Positions 9,741-20,699 of a DNA stretch of 64,000 nt are shown here, piece after piece. Below the pieces are notes generated by a model. It was not told the DNA's origin. It worked only from the letters and a program-made list of their open reading frames with translations, and ran no database searches. Both the position numbers and the translations under genes were made by a program. Numbering within the stretch: the stretch's first letter is position 1; each line of letters starts with the position of its first letter. Location of the stretch: the NCBI RefSeq assembly GCF_016735675.1, contig NZ_JAERSG010000004.1, positions 372,001 to 436,000 of the forward strand. Direction: 5' to 3'. This DNA is from Nocardioides baculatus. Lineage in GTDB: Bacteria; Actinomycetota; Actinomycetes; Propionibacteriales; Nocardioidaceae.

Positions 9741-9742
9741 CG

Positions 9743-10319
9743 TCAGTCGAGCACGCCGGCGGCCCGCGCCGCGTCGGCGTACGCCGTGGCGAGCGAGTCG
9801 ACGGTGTCGTGGGCGTTGAGGCCCGACGGGTTGGGCACGACGAAGACGCGCGAGCTGCCCCAGCGCTCGTCCTGCTCGCCGACGACGGCCGTGCGCCGGC
9901 CGAACGCGGAGCGGTAGGCGGTGATGCCGGCGACCGCGACGACGACCGGCTCCCGCTCGGCCACCAGGCCCCGGAGCCGCTCCCCTCCGGCGCGCAGCTC
10001 GGCGGTCGAGAGCTCGTCCGCCCGGGCGGTCGCACGGGCCACGACGTTGGTGATCCCGATCCCCCGGCTGCGGAACAGCTCGCGGTCGTCGTCGGTCATC
10101 CCGGCGGACGGGTCGACCGGCTGCCGGAGGATGCCCGCCCGCAGGAGCGCGGGGTAGAACCGGTTGCCCGGGCGGGCGAAGTGGGTCTGCGTCGCCGCCG
10201 TCCAGAGGCCGGGGTTGATGCCGGACGAAGAGCAGCCGGAGCGGCTGCCCGGGCCCGGGCAGCAGGTCGGGGACCTCGACGTCGCGGAACGACTCCAGCT
10301 CGGCCCTGGTGAACCCCAT
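9743..10319 (-). pseudogene. mug: Mismatch-specific DNA glycosylase (Mug family), frameshifted
   Basis: A Mug-type uracil/thymine glycosylase is spread over two frames. From the ATG at 10319 the first 32 codons read MGFTRAELESFRDVE and continue to RLLFV; the family motif GINPGLWTAATQTHFARPG then resumes in another frame and runs to the stop, including the second motif VPNPSGLNAHD. The frames join at 10220-10226, where the coding strand has GTCCGGCATC and one C fewer would restore the frame. So either the gene carries a one-base insertion and is inactive, or the base is an assembly error. It converges with the aminotransferase gene, with two bases between stops. Confidence 0.8.
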
Positions 10320-10383
10320 GGGCCCATCCTGCCGTGCCCGGTCCCGGCGCCTCGAACCTGATGACGGCGAGGTGGCGCAGGCG

Positions 10384-10389
10384 TACCGT
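10384..10389 (+). promoter_or_regulatory. Putative -10 box of a leaderless gene
   Basis: TACCGT ends six bases before the ATG at 10396. A TANNNT hexamer six or seven bases from the start codon recurs before many genes here and is the geometry expected when transcription starts at the start codon itself. Confidence 0.55.
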
Positions 10390-10395
10390 GGAGGG

Positions 10396-10815
10396 ATGTG
10401 GAGCTGGCTCCGGGACCTCGGTGGTCTCGTGCTGCTCTGGCTGTGCCTCCACGTCGCCTGGTGTGCCGTTTTCGGCACCTGGCGCGCGTGGGAGGTCCGT
10501 CTCGCGAGGGGCGTGGTGCGCCGCGTGCGTGGCACCCCTGCCGCCACGGTCGTGCCGGTCCGCCGCCCCATCGAGGACGTCGCGGCGGACGTACGACGGC
10601 TCCGCGCCGCCTTCGAGCGCCCGGGGCTCCGCTTCGCGAAGTGGGAGGGCACCCGACTGGCGTACGACGCGGCCCTCGCTGAGGCGGCCGACAGCCTCGA
10701 GATCCCGCACCTCCTCCTGGTCATGGCGCCGGGGGTGGAGCTCGACGTGGAGCGCGGACGGGTCGAGTGGCTGCTCCGGGAGTCCGGCCTGCTGCTCCAC
10801 GACCGGGCCGCCTGA
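10396..10815 (+). CDS. Small membrane-anchored protein of unknown function
   Basis: 139 aa. One hydrophobic segment near the N-terminus (LGGLVLLWLCLHVAWCAVF) would anchor it in the membrane. The rest is a soluble, charged domain (PVRRPIEDVAADVRRL, then RLAYDAALAEAADSLEIPH) that I do not recognise. The ATG at 10396 is preferred over an upstream in-frame start because a TACCGT box lies exactly six bases before it. It converges with the elongation factor Tu gene across a strong hairpin. Confidence 0.65.
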   Translation: MWSWLRDLGGLVLLWLCLHVAWCAVFGTWRAWEVRLARGVVRRVRGTPAATVVPVRRPIEDVAADVRRLRAAFERPGLRFAKWEGTRLAYDAALAEAADSLEIPHLLLVMAPGVELDVERGRVEWLLRESGLLLHDRAA

Positions 10816-10836
10816 CGGCGTAGGTCCCCGGACGCA

Positions 10837-10872
10837 CGAGACCCCGCCTCCCTTGCGGGAGACGGGGTCTCG
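10837..10872. terminator. Hairpin terminator between convergent genes
   Basis: A ten-base stem (CGAGACCCCG paired with CGGGGTCTCG) encloses an inner CTCCC/GGGAG stem. It lies between the + strand membrane protein gene and the - strand tuf gene and would work in either direction. There is no clear T-run. Confidence 0.75.
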
Positions 10873-10883
10873 GATGTTGCGGT

Positions 10884-10900
10884 GCCGGTCAGTGACCGGC
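10884..10900 (-). terminator. Hairpin just after the tuf stop codon
   Basis: A perfect eight-base stem, GCCGGTCA and TGACCGGC, with a one-base centre lies five bases after the tuf stop. It probably adds to termination or protects the 3' end of the mRNA. Confidence 0.6.
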
Positions 10901-10905
10901 GGTGA

Positions 10906-12099
<1,194 letters not shown>

Positions 12100-12170
12100 T
12101 GGGGCTCCTCCTGGTTGGGTTTGAACTTGAACTCATGGGTGTGAAACGGGGTGGTGCAGGGTCCTGCTGT

Positions 12171-12186
12171 CCGGGGCTGGCCCCGG
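12171..12186 (-). terminator. Hairpin between fusA and tuf
   Basis: CCGGGGC, two loop bases and GCCCCGG form a perfect seven-base stem six bases past the fusA stop. It may cause partial termination or mark an RNA processing site ahead of tuf. No -10 box for a separate tuf promoter was convincing in this 92-base gap. Confidence 0.5.
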
Positions 12187-12191
12187 GGCGA

Positions 12192-14303
<2,112 letters not shown>

Positions 14304-14344
14304 TGAAAGTCTCAGTCCCTCGTAAGAGTTGATGGGTTGGTGGG

Positions 14345-14369
14345 GCGGGGCTCCCGGCGGGAGCCCCGC
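14345..14369 (-). terminator. Strong hairpin between rpsG and fusA
   Basis: A perfect 11-base GC-rich stem (GCGGGGCTCCC with GGGAGCCCCGC) and a three-base loop start five bases after the rpsG stop, inside the operon. It lacks a T-run, so it may act as an attenuator or an mRNA stability element that sets the ratio of ribosomal protein to elongation factor mRNA. Confidence 0.6.
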
Positions 14370-14374
14370 TCAGG

Positions 14375-14845
14375 TCACCAGCGGTAGTGGGCGAAGGCCT
14401 TGTTGGACTCGGCCATCTTGTGGGTGTCCTCGCGCTTCTTCACAGCGGCACCGAGGCCGTTGCTCGCGTCGAGGATCTCGTTCATGAGGCGCTCCGACAT
14501 GGTCTTCTCGCGACGGTCGGAGGCGTAGCCCACGAGCCAGCGCAGGGCCAGCGTGGTGGAGCGGTTGGCCTTGACCTCGACGGGGACCTGGTAGGTCGCG
14601 CCGCCGACGCGGCGGGACTTGACCTCGATGGCCGGCTTGACGTTGTCCATCGCACGCTTGAGCGTGATGACGGGGTCGGAGCCGGTCTTCTCACGGACGC
14701 CCTCGAGGGCGGTGTAGACGATGCGCTGCGCGACAGCCTTCTTGCCGTCCTGGAGGACCTTGGAGACGAGCTGGGTGACCAGCTGCGAGCCGTAGACCGG
14801 GTCGGAGACGAGGGGGCGCTTCGGGGCGGGACCCTTGCGAGGCAT
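14375..14845 (-). CDS. rpsG: 30S ribosomal protein S7
   Basis: 156 aa, full length for S7, which nucleates the head of the small subunit on 16S r[13 protein letters not shown] at the start and [10 protein letters not shown] at the end match the bacterial family. The ATG at 14845 is chosen over longer frames that run back through rpsL: it shares one base with the rpsL TAA stop, a coupling expected in the str operon. In E. coli S7 represses this operon at the S12-S7 boundary; here the genes abut, leaving no room for that site. Confidence 0.98.
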   Translation of the reverse strand: MPRKGPAPKRPLVSDPVYGSQLVTQLVSKVLQDGKKAVAQRIVYTALEGVREKTGSDPVITLKRAMDNVKPAIEVKSRRVGGATYQVPVEVKANRSTTLALRWLVGYASDRREKTMSERLMNEILDASNGLGAAVKKREDTHKMAESNKAFAHYRW

Positions 14846-15216
14846 TACTTCTCCTTCTTCGCGCCGTAGCGGCTGCGGGCCTGCTTGCGGTTCTTGACAC
14901 CCTGGGTGTCGAGCGTGCCGCGGATGATCTTGTAGCGGACACCGGGAAGGTCCTTCACACGGCCGCCGCGCACGAGCACGATCGAGTGCTCCTGCAGGTT
15001 GTGACCGACACCCGGGATGTAGGCGGTGACCTCGACGCCACTGCTCAGGCGCACGCGGGCGACCTTGCGGAGGGCGGAGTTCGGCTTCTTCGGGGTGGTC
15101 GTGTAGACGCGCGTGCAGACGCCGCGGCGCTGCGGGGATCCCTTCAGGGCGGGCGTCTTGGACTTCGACACCTTGTCCTGGCGGCCCTTGCGGACCAGCT
15201 GGTTGATGGTGGGCAC
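14845..15216 (-). CDS. rpsL: 30S ribosomal protein S12
   Basis: 123 aa decoding-centre protein and first gene of the str operon, starting with GTG. The streptomycin-linked positions are wild type: Lys43 in [11 protein letters not shown] and Lys88 in GGRVKDLPG. The basic C-terminus ends RYGAKKEK. It is preceded by a long leader and a recognisable promoter that overlaps the end of the upstream transporter gene. Confidence 0.98.
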   Translation of the reverse strand: MPTINQLVRKGRQDKVSKSKTPALKGSPQRRGVCTRVYTTTPKKPNSALRKVARVRLSSGVEVTAYIPGVGHNLQEHSIVLVRGGRVKDLPGVRYKIIRGTLDTQGVKNRKQARSRYGAKKEK

Positions 15217-15300
15217 CGGGTGGTTCCCTCTCTCTGTCTTCTCGTCTCGGCCCGGCGCGGTGCCGGACTCGGGGGTGTTGCCGTGGAGCTGCGTGCCTGT

Positions 15301-15369
15301 GCGGTCCCGAGGACCGCGTCCCTACCAGCGGCAGTTGAGTGCGCGCGCAGGGGTCTGGGCGTGCCAGAC
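15301..15369 (-). promoter_or_regulatory. Structured leader of the str operon
   Basis: Two perfect hairpins lie in the roughly 155-base untranslated leader of rpsL: GCGGTCC-CGA-GGACCGC at 15301-15317 and GTCTGG-GCGTG-CCAGAC at 15353-15369. They are candidates for growth-linked or ribosomal-protein control of the operon. The structure is seen; the function is inferred. Confidence 0.45.
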
Positions 15370-15379
15370 ACAAGGATTG

Positions 15380-15409
15380 AGGCTACTCGGGGCGCACACG
15401 CAGGGTCAA
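15380..15409 (-). promoter_or_regulatory. Promoter of the str operon
   Basis: On the minus strand TTGACC (15404-15409) and TAGCCT (15380-15385) are separated by 18 bases, a good housekeeping-sigma arrangement. Transcription should begin near 15373. The -35 box overlaps the stop codon of the upstream MFS gene. Confidence 0.7.
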
Positions 15410-16692
15410 AACGCCGCAGGAGCCGTCCGCACACCGTCGCGGACCGCCTCGTCGCCGTCGGCCGCCCGGTCGTGACGGGCCCGTTCGAGCCTCAGGTACA
15501 TCATCGCAGACAGCACAACCCCGACGATCGTCATCAGCCCGCCGCCGAGCAGCGTCCACCGGGCGCCGTACTCGTGGCCGATCCAGCCGATGATGGGCGC
15601 GCCGACGGGCGTGCCGCCCATGAAGATCATCATGTAGAGCGCCATCACCCGGCCGCGCACGCCGGCGTCGGTGTGCAGCTGCATGTAGGTGTTGGCGCTG
15701 GTGATGAATGTCAGCGCGGTGAGCCCGGTGACCGGCGCCAGCAGCGCGAACGTGAGGTAGGACGGCATCAGGCCGGCCAGCATCACCGAGAGGCCGAAGG
15801 CGATCGCGGCGCCGACGACGAGGCGCTGGCGGATCTCCGTCCGACGGGCGGCGAGGAGCGAGCCGGCGAGCGAGCCGACGGCGAGGAAGGAGCCGAGCAG
15901 GCCGAACTCCTCCGGGCCCTTGTCGAAGACCTCGGTGGCCATCAGCGCCGAGGTGATCTGGAAGTTGAGACCGAAGGTGCCGGCGAAGAAGACCAGGCCG
16001 AGCACGAGGAGCAGGTCGGGACGGGCCCGGACGTACGCGACGCCCTCGCGGATCGCCCCCGGCCCCCGGTTGGCGGGGGCGGCGTCGATGCGGCTGACGT
16101 CGAGGTGGCGCAGCGACCAGATCGGGGCGGCGTACGACACCGCGTTGGCGAGGATGACCCAGCCGGTCGCGACCGCTCCCCCGCCGAACGCGGCGATGAG
16201 CAGGCCGGCGAGGCCGGGGCCGACGAGGCGCGCGGCGTTGAAGCTGGCGGAGTTGAGGCCGACGGCGTTGGTCAGGTCGACCGGCTCGACGATCTCGGAG
16301 ACGAACGACTGGCGCGCGGGGGCGTCGAAGGCCGAGGCCGAGCCCAGGAGGAAGGCCAGGACGTAGACGTGCCAGACCTCGGCGGTGCCGGTCACGGCGA
16401 GCAGGCCGAGGACCAGGGCGGGCACCGCCATGCCGAGGTTGGTCAGCTGGAGCAGCCGCTGCTTGGGCATCCGGTCGGCGACCAGGCCGGCGAACGGCGT
16501 CAGCAGCAGGAAGGGGAGGAACTGCAACCCCGTGGTGATGCCGAGCGCAGTGGCGCCGGAGCCGGCGGCCAGCTCGAGGACCAGCCAGTCCTGGGCGACG
16601 CGCTGCATCCAGGTGCCCGTGTTGGACACCACGCCGCCGGCGGCGTAGCGGCGGTAGTTGGGGTTGGCGAGGGAACGGAACGTGGGACTCGT
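15406..16692 (-). CDS. MFS exporter (EntS/DUF894-like), probable ACG start
   Basis: A major facilitator with 10-12 membrane segments, of the group that begins with FRSLANPNYRRYAAGG and has SNTGTWMQRVAQDWLVLEL; related proteins export siderophores or drugs. The first ATG/GTG in frame (GTG at 16632) would cut off the conserved first 20 residues. The homology extends back to an ACG codon at 16692-16690, preceded by GAGGAG at five-base spacing, exactly where ATG would be expected. So the protein is probably 428 aa with an ACG start, or a point change weakened the start; from the GTG it would be 408 aa. It follows a MarR regulator gene by 31 bases, suggesting a regulator-exporter operon. Confidence 0.8.
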   Translation of the reverse strand, partial: TSPTFRSLANPNYRRYAAGGVVSNTGTWMQRVAQDWLVLELAAGSGATALGITTGLQFLPFLLLTPFAGLVADRMPKQRLLQLTNLGMAVPALVLGLLAVTGTAEVWHVYVLAFLLGSASAFDAPARQSFVSEIVEPVDLTNAVGLNSASFNAARLVGPGLAGLLIAAFGGGAVATGWVILANAVSYAAPIWSLRHLDVSRIDAAPANRGPGAIREGVAYVRARPDLLLVLGLVFFAGTFGLNFQITSALMATEVFDKGPEEFGLLGSFLAVGSLAGSLLAARRTEIRQRLVVGAAIAFGLSVMLAGLMPSYLTFALLAPVTGLTALTFITSANTYMQLHTDAGVRGRVMALYMMIFMGGTPVGAPIIGWIGHEYGARWTLLGGGLMTIVGVVLSAMMYLRLERARHDRAADGDEAVRDGVRTAPAAF

Positions 16693-16723
16693 GGTGACTC
16701 CTCGGTCGGTGTCGGTCGGTGTG

Positions 16724-17167
16724 TCAGTCGGCGGTGGCGAGGCGGGCCAGGATCGGCGCGGCCTCGCGGAGGGCGGCCCGCTCGGCGGGCGTCAGGCGGG
16801 CGAGCTGCTGCGACAGCCAGGCGTCGCGGCGCTGCCGGTCGGCGAGCACGGCGGCCCGACCGGCGTCGGTCAGCGAGACGACGACCTGGCGGCCGTCGGT
16901 CTCGTGCGGACGGCGTACGACGTAGCCGTCGCCCTCCAGGCAGTTGACCGTGCGGGTCATCGACGGCGGCTGCACGCGCTCGGCGCGGGCCAGCTCGCCG
17001 ACGGTCTGGTCGCCCAGCCGGACGAGCAGCCCGAGCACGACCATCTGCGGGATGCTCAGGTCGTTGTCGGGGTGGCGCTCGGAGACCAGGCGGCGGCGCA
17101 GGCGCATGACACCGGCCCGGAGCTCGGAGGCGAGCCCGGCGTCGGTACGGAGGTCGGCGGTCGGCAT
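16724..17167 (-). CDS. MarR family transcriptional regulator
   Basis: 147 aa winged-helix regulator: LSIPQMVVLGLLVRLG, then the recognition region VGELARAERVQPPSMTRTVNCLE and a wing ending RPHETDGRQVVVSLT. The ATG at 17167 is preferred over one six codons upstream because TACGCT lies exactly six bases before it. An inverted repeat covers that box, which suggests self-repression. Directly downstream is an MFS exporter, the usual partner of a MarR repressor that senses small phenolic or drug-like ligands. Confidence 0.88.
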   Translation of the reverse strand: MPTADLRTDAGLASELRAGVMRLRRRLVSERHPDNDLSIPQMVVLGLLVRLGDQTVGELARAERVQPPSMTRTVNCLEGDGYVVRRPHETDGRQVVVSLTDAGRAAVLADRQRRDAWLSQQLARLTPAERAALREAAPILARLATAD

Positions 17168-17170
17168 GTC

Positions 17171-17198
17171 GTTAGCGTAACTCATTACCTGTGCTAAC
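17171..17198. promoter_or_regulatory. Inverted repeat over the MarR promoter (putative operator)
   Basis: GTTAGC at 17171-17176 and GCTAAC at 17193-17198 are perfect inverted half-sites 16 bases apart. The first covers most of the minus-strand -10 hexamer TACGCT (17174-17179). This placement fits an autorepressor site for the MarR protein. Confidence 0.55.
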
Positions 17199-17235
17199 TA
17201 TTCCGGCAGCCGTCGACCTCGCGTCTCACGGACTT

Positions 17236-17309
17236 GGAGGGCGAGTCGGACACGTGGAGGGGGTTGCAACGGCCTCCGAGTGTCGGAGTCCCCGCACGTG
17301 CGGGGACTC
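17236..17309. repeat. Intergenic palindromic repeat, copy A
   Basis: 74 bases, 67 identical to copy B at 24921-24994. It has an inner stem GGAGG...CCTCC around the 8-base palindrome GTTGCAAC, then a perfect 24-base palindrome at 17286-17309 whose centre is CCCCGCACGTGCGGGG. It lies 22-95 bases past the stop of the NCS2 permease gene and upstream of marR, so it can act as a terminator. Differences between copies fall mostly in the unpaired or compensating centre. Confidence 0.8.
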
Positions 17310-17330
17310 ATGCAGGCCCGAGCGAAGGTC

Positions 17331-18809
17331 TCAGGTGAGCCAGGAGGTGATCGGGGCGATCGCGAAGTAGACGACGAAGAGGGCCGCGACGATCCACATC
17401 AGCGGGTGCACCTCGCGCGCCTTGCCGACGACCACCTTGATCAGCACGTAGGCCAGGAAGCCGGCGCCGATGCCGACGCTGATGGAGTAGGTGAACGGCA
17501 TCAGCACGATCGTCAGGAAGGCCGGGATCGCGATCTCGAGGTCCTCCCAGTCGATGCCGCGGACCTGCTGCATCATCAGGAAGCCGACGAGGACGAGCGC
17601 GGGGACGGCCGCCTCGGAGGGGATCGCCTCGACCAGCGGGGCGAAGAACGTCGAGAGCAGGAACAGCACTCCGGTCACGACCGACGCGAGGCCGGTGCGC
17701 GCACCCTCGCCCACGCCGGACGCCGACTCGATGTAGGAGGTGTTGGACGAGACCCCCGCGGCACCGCCGGCCATCGCCGCGACCGAGTCCACGATGAGGA
17801 TCCGCTGCGAGTGCGGCGGGATGCCCTCCTCGTCGTTGAGCCCCGCCTCGGCACCGATGGCCGTCATCGTGCCCATCGTGTCGAAGAAGTCGGCGAGGAG
17901 CAGCGTGAAGGCGAGGAGCAGGGCGGCCAGGAAGCCGACGGACGAGAAGGCGCCGAAGAGCGAGAACTGGCCGAGGGTGCCGAAGTCGGGGACGTCGACG
18001 ACGCCGTTGAGCTCGGGGACGTTGAGCGACCAGTTGCCGGGGCCCTCCTGGGCCGCCGCGCCGAGGTCGAGGACCGCCTGGACGACGAAGGCGAGCACCG
18101 TCGTGGCGATGATCGAGATCAGGATCGCCCCGCGCACCCGGCGTACCCAGAGCGCGATGATCAGCACGACGCCGATCGCGAAGACGAGGACCGGCCAGCC
18201 GGTCAGGGTGCCGCCGTCGCCGAGCTGCACCGGCACCGTGGTCTTGAAGGCGTCCGGGATGCGGGTCACGAAGCCGGCGTCGACGAAGCCGATGAGGGCG
18301 ATGAAGAGCCCGATGCCGACGGAGATCGCGACCTTGAGCTGCTGCGGCACCGCGTGGAAGACCGCCTTGCGGAACCCGGTCAGGACGAGGACCAGGATGA
18401 TGATGCCCTCGAGGACGATGAGGCCCATCGCGTCCTCCCAGGTCGACCGGGTGGCGATGGCGTTGGCGACGAACGCGTTGAGGCCGAGGCCCGTCGCGAG
18501 CGCCAGCGGGAAGTTGGCCACGGCTCCCATCAGGATGGTCAGCACGCCCGCGACCAGCGCGGTGCCCGCGGCGATCACGGGCAGGTTGGACCCGTCGCCC
18601 GTCCCGCCGCCGAGGTAGGCACCCGTCGAGTCGGGCACGAAGCCGAGGATCAGCGGGTTGAGCACGATGATGTAGGCCATCGTCAGGAAGGTCACGACCC
18701 CGCCGCGGACCTCGCTGCCGACGCTCGAGCCCCGCTCGGTGATCCGGAAGAACCCGTCGAGGCCGGAGGCCTTCGAGGTCGGCCGCGTGGTCTGCGTGTC
18801 GTCGCTCAC
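17331..18809 (-). CDS. NCS2 family purine permease (AzgA-like)
   Basis: 492 aa membrane transporter of the hypoxanthine/guanine/adenine type. GLDGFFRITERGSSVGSEVRGG followed by FLTMAYIIVLNPLI marks the AzgA subgroup, and the substrate-site segment AEAGLNDEEGIPPHS is close to the family pattern. About 12-14 hydrophobic segments follow. The GTG at 18809 is preferred over an upstream start because family similarity begins there; extension would run into the divergent gene's promoter. A palindromic repeat follows the stop. Confidence 0.9.
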   Translation of the reverse strand: MSDDTQTTRPTSKASGLDGFFRITERGSSVGSEVRGGVVTFLTMAYIIVLNPLILGFVPDSTGAYLGGGTGDGSNLPVIAAGTALVAGVLTILMGAVANFPLALATGLGLNAFVANAIATRSTWEDAMGLIVLEGIIILVLVLTGFRKAVFHAVPQQLKVAISVGIGLFIALIGFVDAGFVTRIPDAFKTTVPVQLGDGGTLTGWPVLVFAIGVVLIIALWVRRVRGAILISIIATTVLAFVVQAVLDLGAAAQEGPGNWSLNVPELNGVVDVPDFGTLGQFSLFGAFSSVGFLAALLLAFTLLLADFFDTMGTMTAIGAEAGLNDEEGIPPHSQRILIVDSVAAMAGGAAGVSSNTSYIESASGVGEGARTGLASVVTGVLFLLSTFFAPLVEAIPSEAAVPALVLVGFLMMQQVRGIDWEDLEIAIPAFLTIVLMPFTYSISVGIGAGFLAYVLIKVVVGKAREVHPLMWIVAALFVVYFAIAPITSWLT

Positions 18810-18866
18810 GGAATCGGAGTCTGGCAGACGTATGTGACCTGCATGTTTCGCCTCGCCGCAGCGTTG

Positions 18867-18872
18867 TAGCGT
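18867..18872 (+). promoter_or_regulatory. Putative -10 box of a leaderless gene
   Basis: TAGCGT followed by six bases and the GTG start of the DUF2530 gene at 18879. Same geometry as at 34683, 38507 and 40805. Confidence 0.6.
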
Positions 18873-18878
18873 GACGGC

Positions 18879-19172
18879 GTGGACCTGGGTGACGAGCAGC
18901 CGATGCAGCACGAGATCGGCAACCGCACCTACATCGTGGCGCAGGTCGAGCCGCTCGACGTCGACGGTGTCCGCACCACCGAGGTCGGCACGGCGCTGTG
19001 GCTGCTCGGCTTCCTCGGGCTCCTCCCCTTCTGGGGCACGCTGCAGGACAGCGGGCGCACCTGGTGGCTGTGGACCTGCCTCGCGGGCTTCGGCCTCGGC
19101 CTCTGCGGGCTGGAGTACTGCCGCCGTCGCCGCAAGGAGCGCGCCGCGCAGCAGGGACGGCGGCGCGCATGA
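18879..19172 (+). CDS. DUF2530 domain membrane protein
   Basis: 97 aa protein with two membrane segments (TALWLLGFLGLLPFWG and WWLWTCLAGFGLGLCGLEYC) and a basic C-terminal tail. It matches the small actinobacterial DUF2530 family, of unknown function. The GTG start lies six bases after a TAGCGT box, so it is probably leaderless. Its stop overlaps the start of the methyltransferase gene (ATGA), indicating a two-gene operon. Confidence 0.82.
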   Translation: MDLGDEQPMQHEIGNRTYIVAQVEPLDVDGVRTTEVGTALWLLGFLGLLPFWGTLQDSGRTWWLWTCLAGFGLGLCGLEYCRRRRKERAAQQGRRRA

Positions 19173-19801
19173 CGAACACCCCGAGAGCGCTCCCCCCGAC
19201 CCGCTGGGAGCTCGCCGGCGAGCGCAACCGCGGCTACGGCGAGACCTTCGCCCAGCGGGTCGCCGAGGGCGCGGACGTCGACGGGGAGGCCCGGCTCGTC
19301 GACGCGCTCGCGCCGCGCGGTGCCCGCATCCTCGACATCGGCTCCGGCATGGGCCGGGTGTCGGCGGCGCTCCGGGCGCGCGGCCACCGGGTCGTGGCGA
19401 CCGAGCCCGACCCCGCCCTGCGCGCGCAGTCGGAGGCGACGTACCCCGACCTCGTCGTCCTCCCCCACGAGGCGCTGGCGCTCGATCCCTCGGAGGTCGG
19501 CCCGTTCGACCTCGTCGCCGTCGTCGGCAACGTGATGGTTTACCTCGGCGAGGACACCGAGCGGCGCGTGCTCGAACGGGTCCGCGAGCTGCTGGCGCCG
19601 GACGGCCGCGCGGTCATCGGCTTCCACCTCACGGCACTGAAGGCCGGCAGCCGGACCTACCCGGCCGACGAGTTCGTCGCCGACGCGACCGCTGCCGGGC
19701 TGCGGGTCGTCCACCGCTTCGGCAGCTACGAGCTGCACGAGCCCAACGACGAGTACGCCGTGTGGGTGTTGGAGCCGGAGTCGGGGCCGGGGCAGGCCTG
19801 A
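19169..19801 (+). CDS. Class I SAM-dependent methyltransferase
   Basis: 210 aa. The SAM-binding motif I ILDIGSGMGRVS and the acidic residue after strand 2 (VVATEPDP) are clear, followed by FDLVAVVGNVMVYL as motif IV. This is a free-standing Rossmann methyltransferase; the substrate is not readable from sequence. It overlaps the DUF2530 gene by four bases and converges with the DUF3027 gene three bases away. Its length and lack of extra domains fit a small-molecule methylase. Confidence 0.85.
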   Translation: MTNTPRALPPTRWELAGERNRGYGETFAQRVAEGADVDGEARLVDALAPRGARILDIGSGMGRVSAALRARGHRVVATEPDPALRAQSEATYPDLVVLPHEALALDPSEVGPFDLVAVVGNVMVYLGEDTERRVLERVRELLAPDGRAVIGFHLTALKAGSRTYPADEFVADATAAGLRVVHRFGSYELHEPNDEYAVWVLEPESGPGQA

Positions 19802-19804
19802 CGG

Positions 19805-20611
19805 CTAGAGCGTCTCGAACTCGTCGTCGGTCAGCGTGTCGAAGGCGTGCTCCGGCATCGGCAGCGGCTGCTGCTTGCGCGCGAGCTTGACCTCGGAGTG
19901 GGCCCCGCAGCCGTGGTCGAAGGTGACGACGCTGCCGTCGTCGTTGGCGTTGCCGTTGGCGCACACGCCGAACCGGTCCGCGAGCGAGCCGTTGAGCCGG
20001 ACCAGGAAGCCGCACGACCAGCACTGGTCGGGAGCACTCTTGGCGAGCGGCGCGTCCGGCCCGCCGGTGCCGGCGTTCCAGCGCTCGGCGGCCATGTCGA
20101 GGCCCTCGCGGCTCAGCGTGCGGACCCGGCCCAGGCCGAGCTCCTCGGCGACCCGGCGCACCTGGGCGCGGGCGTCGCCGTCCATCGGGCCGTCGAGCGG
20201 GTCGTCGCCGACGAGGTAGGTCGGGACCAGGCGGGCGTCCTCGTCCTCCACCGGCAGCAGGTCGCCGGGCGAGAGGTCGCCGGGCTGGAGGCGCTCCTTG
20301 TAGGGCACCCACGCGGGAGCGACGATCGCCTCGTCGCCCGGCAGCAGCACGACCTCGTTGACCGTGAGGTCCTTGCCGCGCTTGGCGCGGGTCAGGGTGA
20401 CCGACCAGTGCCAGCCGGGGTAGCCCGGCCGGGTGCAGGCGAAGTGGTGCGTGACGACCCGCTCCCCCTCGGCGTACGCACCGAGGTGGTCGCCCACCTC
20501 GTCGCCGTCGGCGACCTCGAGCACGATGCCGCGTGCGAGGTCGGCGGCCTTGGCGAGGGCCGAGTCCGGCTTGCCGGAACGGGTCGGGAGAGAGATCACG
20601 TGCGCCATCAT
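19805..20611 (-). CDS. DUF3027 domain protein
   Basis: 268 aa actinobacterial protein of unknown function. Recognisable stretches are GWHWSVTLTRAKRGK, VNEVVLLPGDEAIVAPAWVPY and, later, CWSCGFLVRLNGSLADRFGVCANG with paired cysteines that may bind a metal. The ATG at 20611 is chosen because the family begins with MAHVISLPTR; a longer frame exists but would cross the divergent MFS start. It has conserved placement near cspB and an MFS gene in several actinobacteria, as far as I recall. Confidence 0.8.
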   Translation of the reverse strand: MMAHVISLPTRSGKPDSALAKAADLARGIVLEVADGDEVGDHLGAYAEGERVVTHHFACTRPGYPGWHWSVTLTRAKRGKDLTVNEVVLLPGDEAIVAPAWVPYKERLQPGDLSPGDLLPVEDEDARLVPTYLVGDDPLDGPMDGDARAQVRRVAEELGLGRVRTLSREGLDMAAERWNAGTGGPDAPLAKSAPDQCWSCGFLVRLNGSLADRFGVCANGNANDDGSVVTFDHGCGAHSEVKLARKQQPLPMPEHAFDTLTDDEFETL

Positions 20612-20699
20612 GACAAACGGTGCGCGGTCCTGTCCCGTCGGCACCCTGGGCCGGGACGGCATCCACGCGCCGTCGGGCGGGTAGTCCAAGATGGTCCCC

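Noticed and set aside
10816..10905. tRNA gene next to tuf.
   Set aside because: The gap contains only hairpins; no cloverleaf or TPsiC-like sequence was found.
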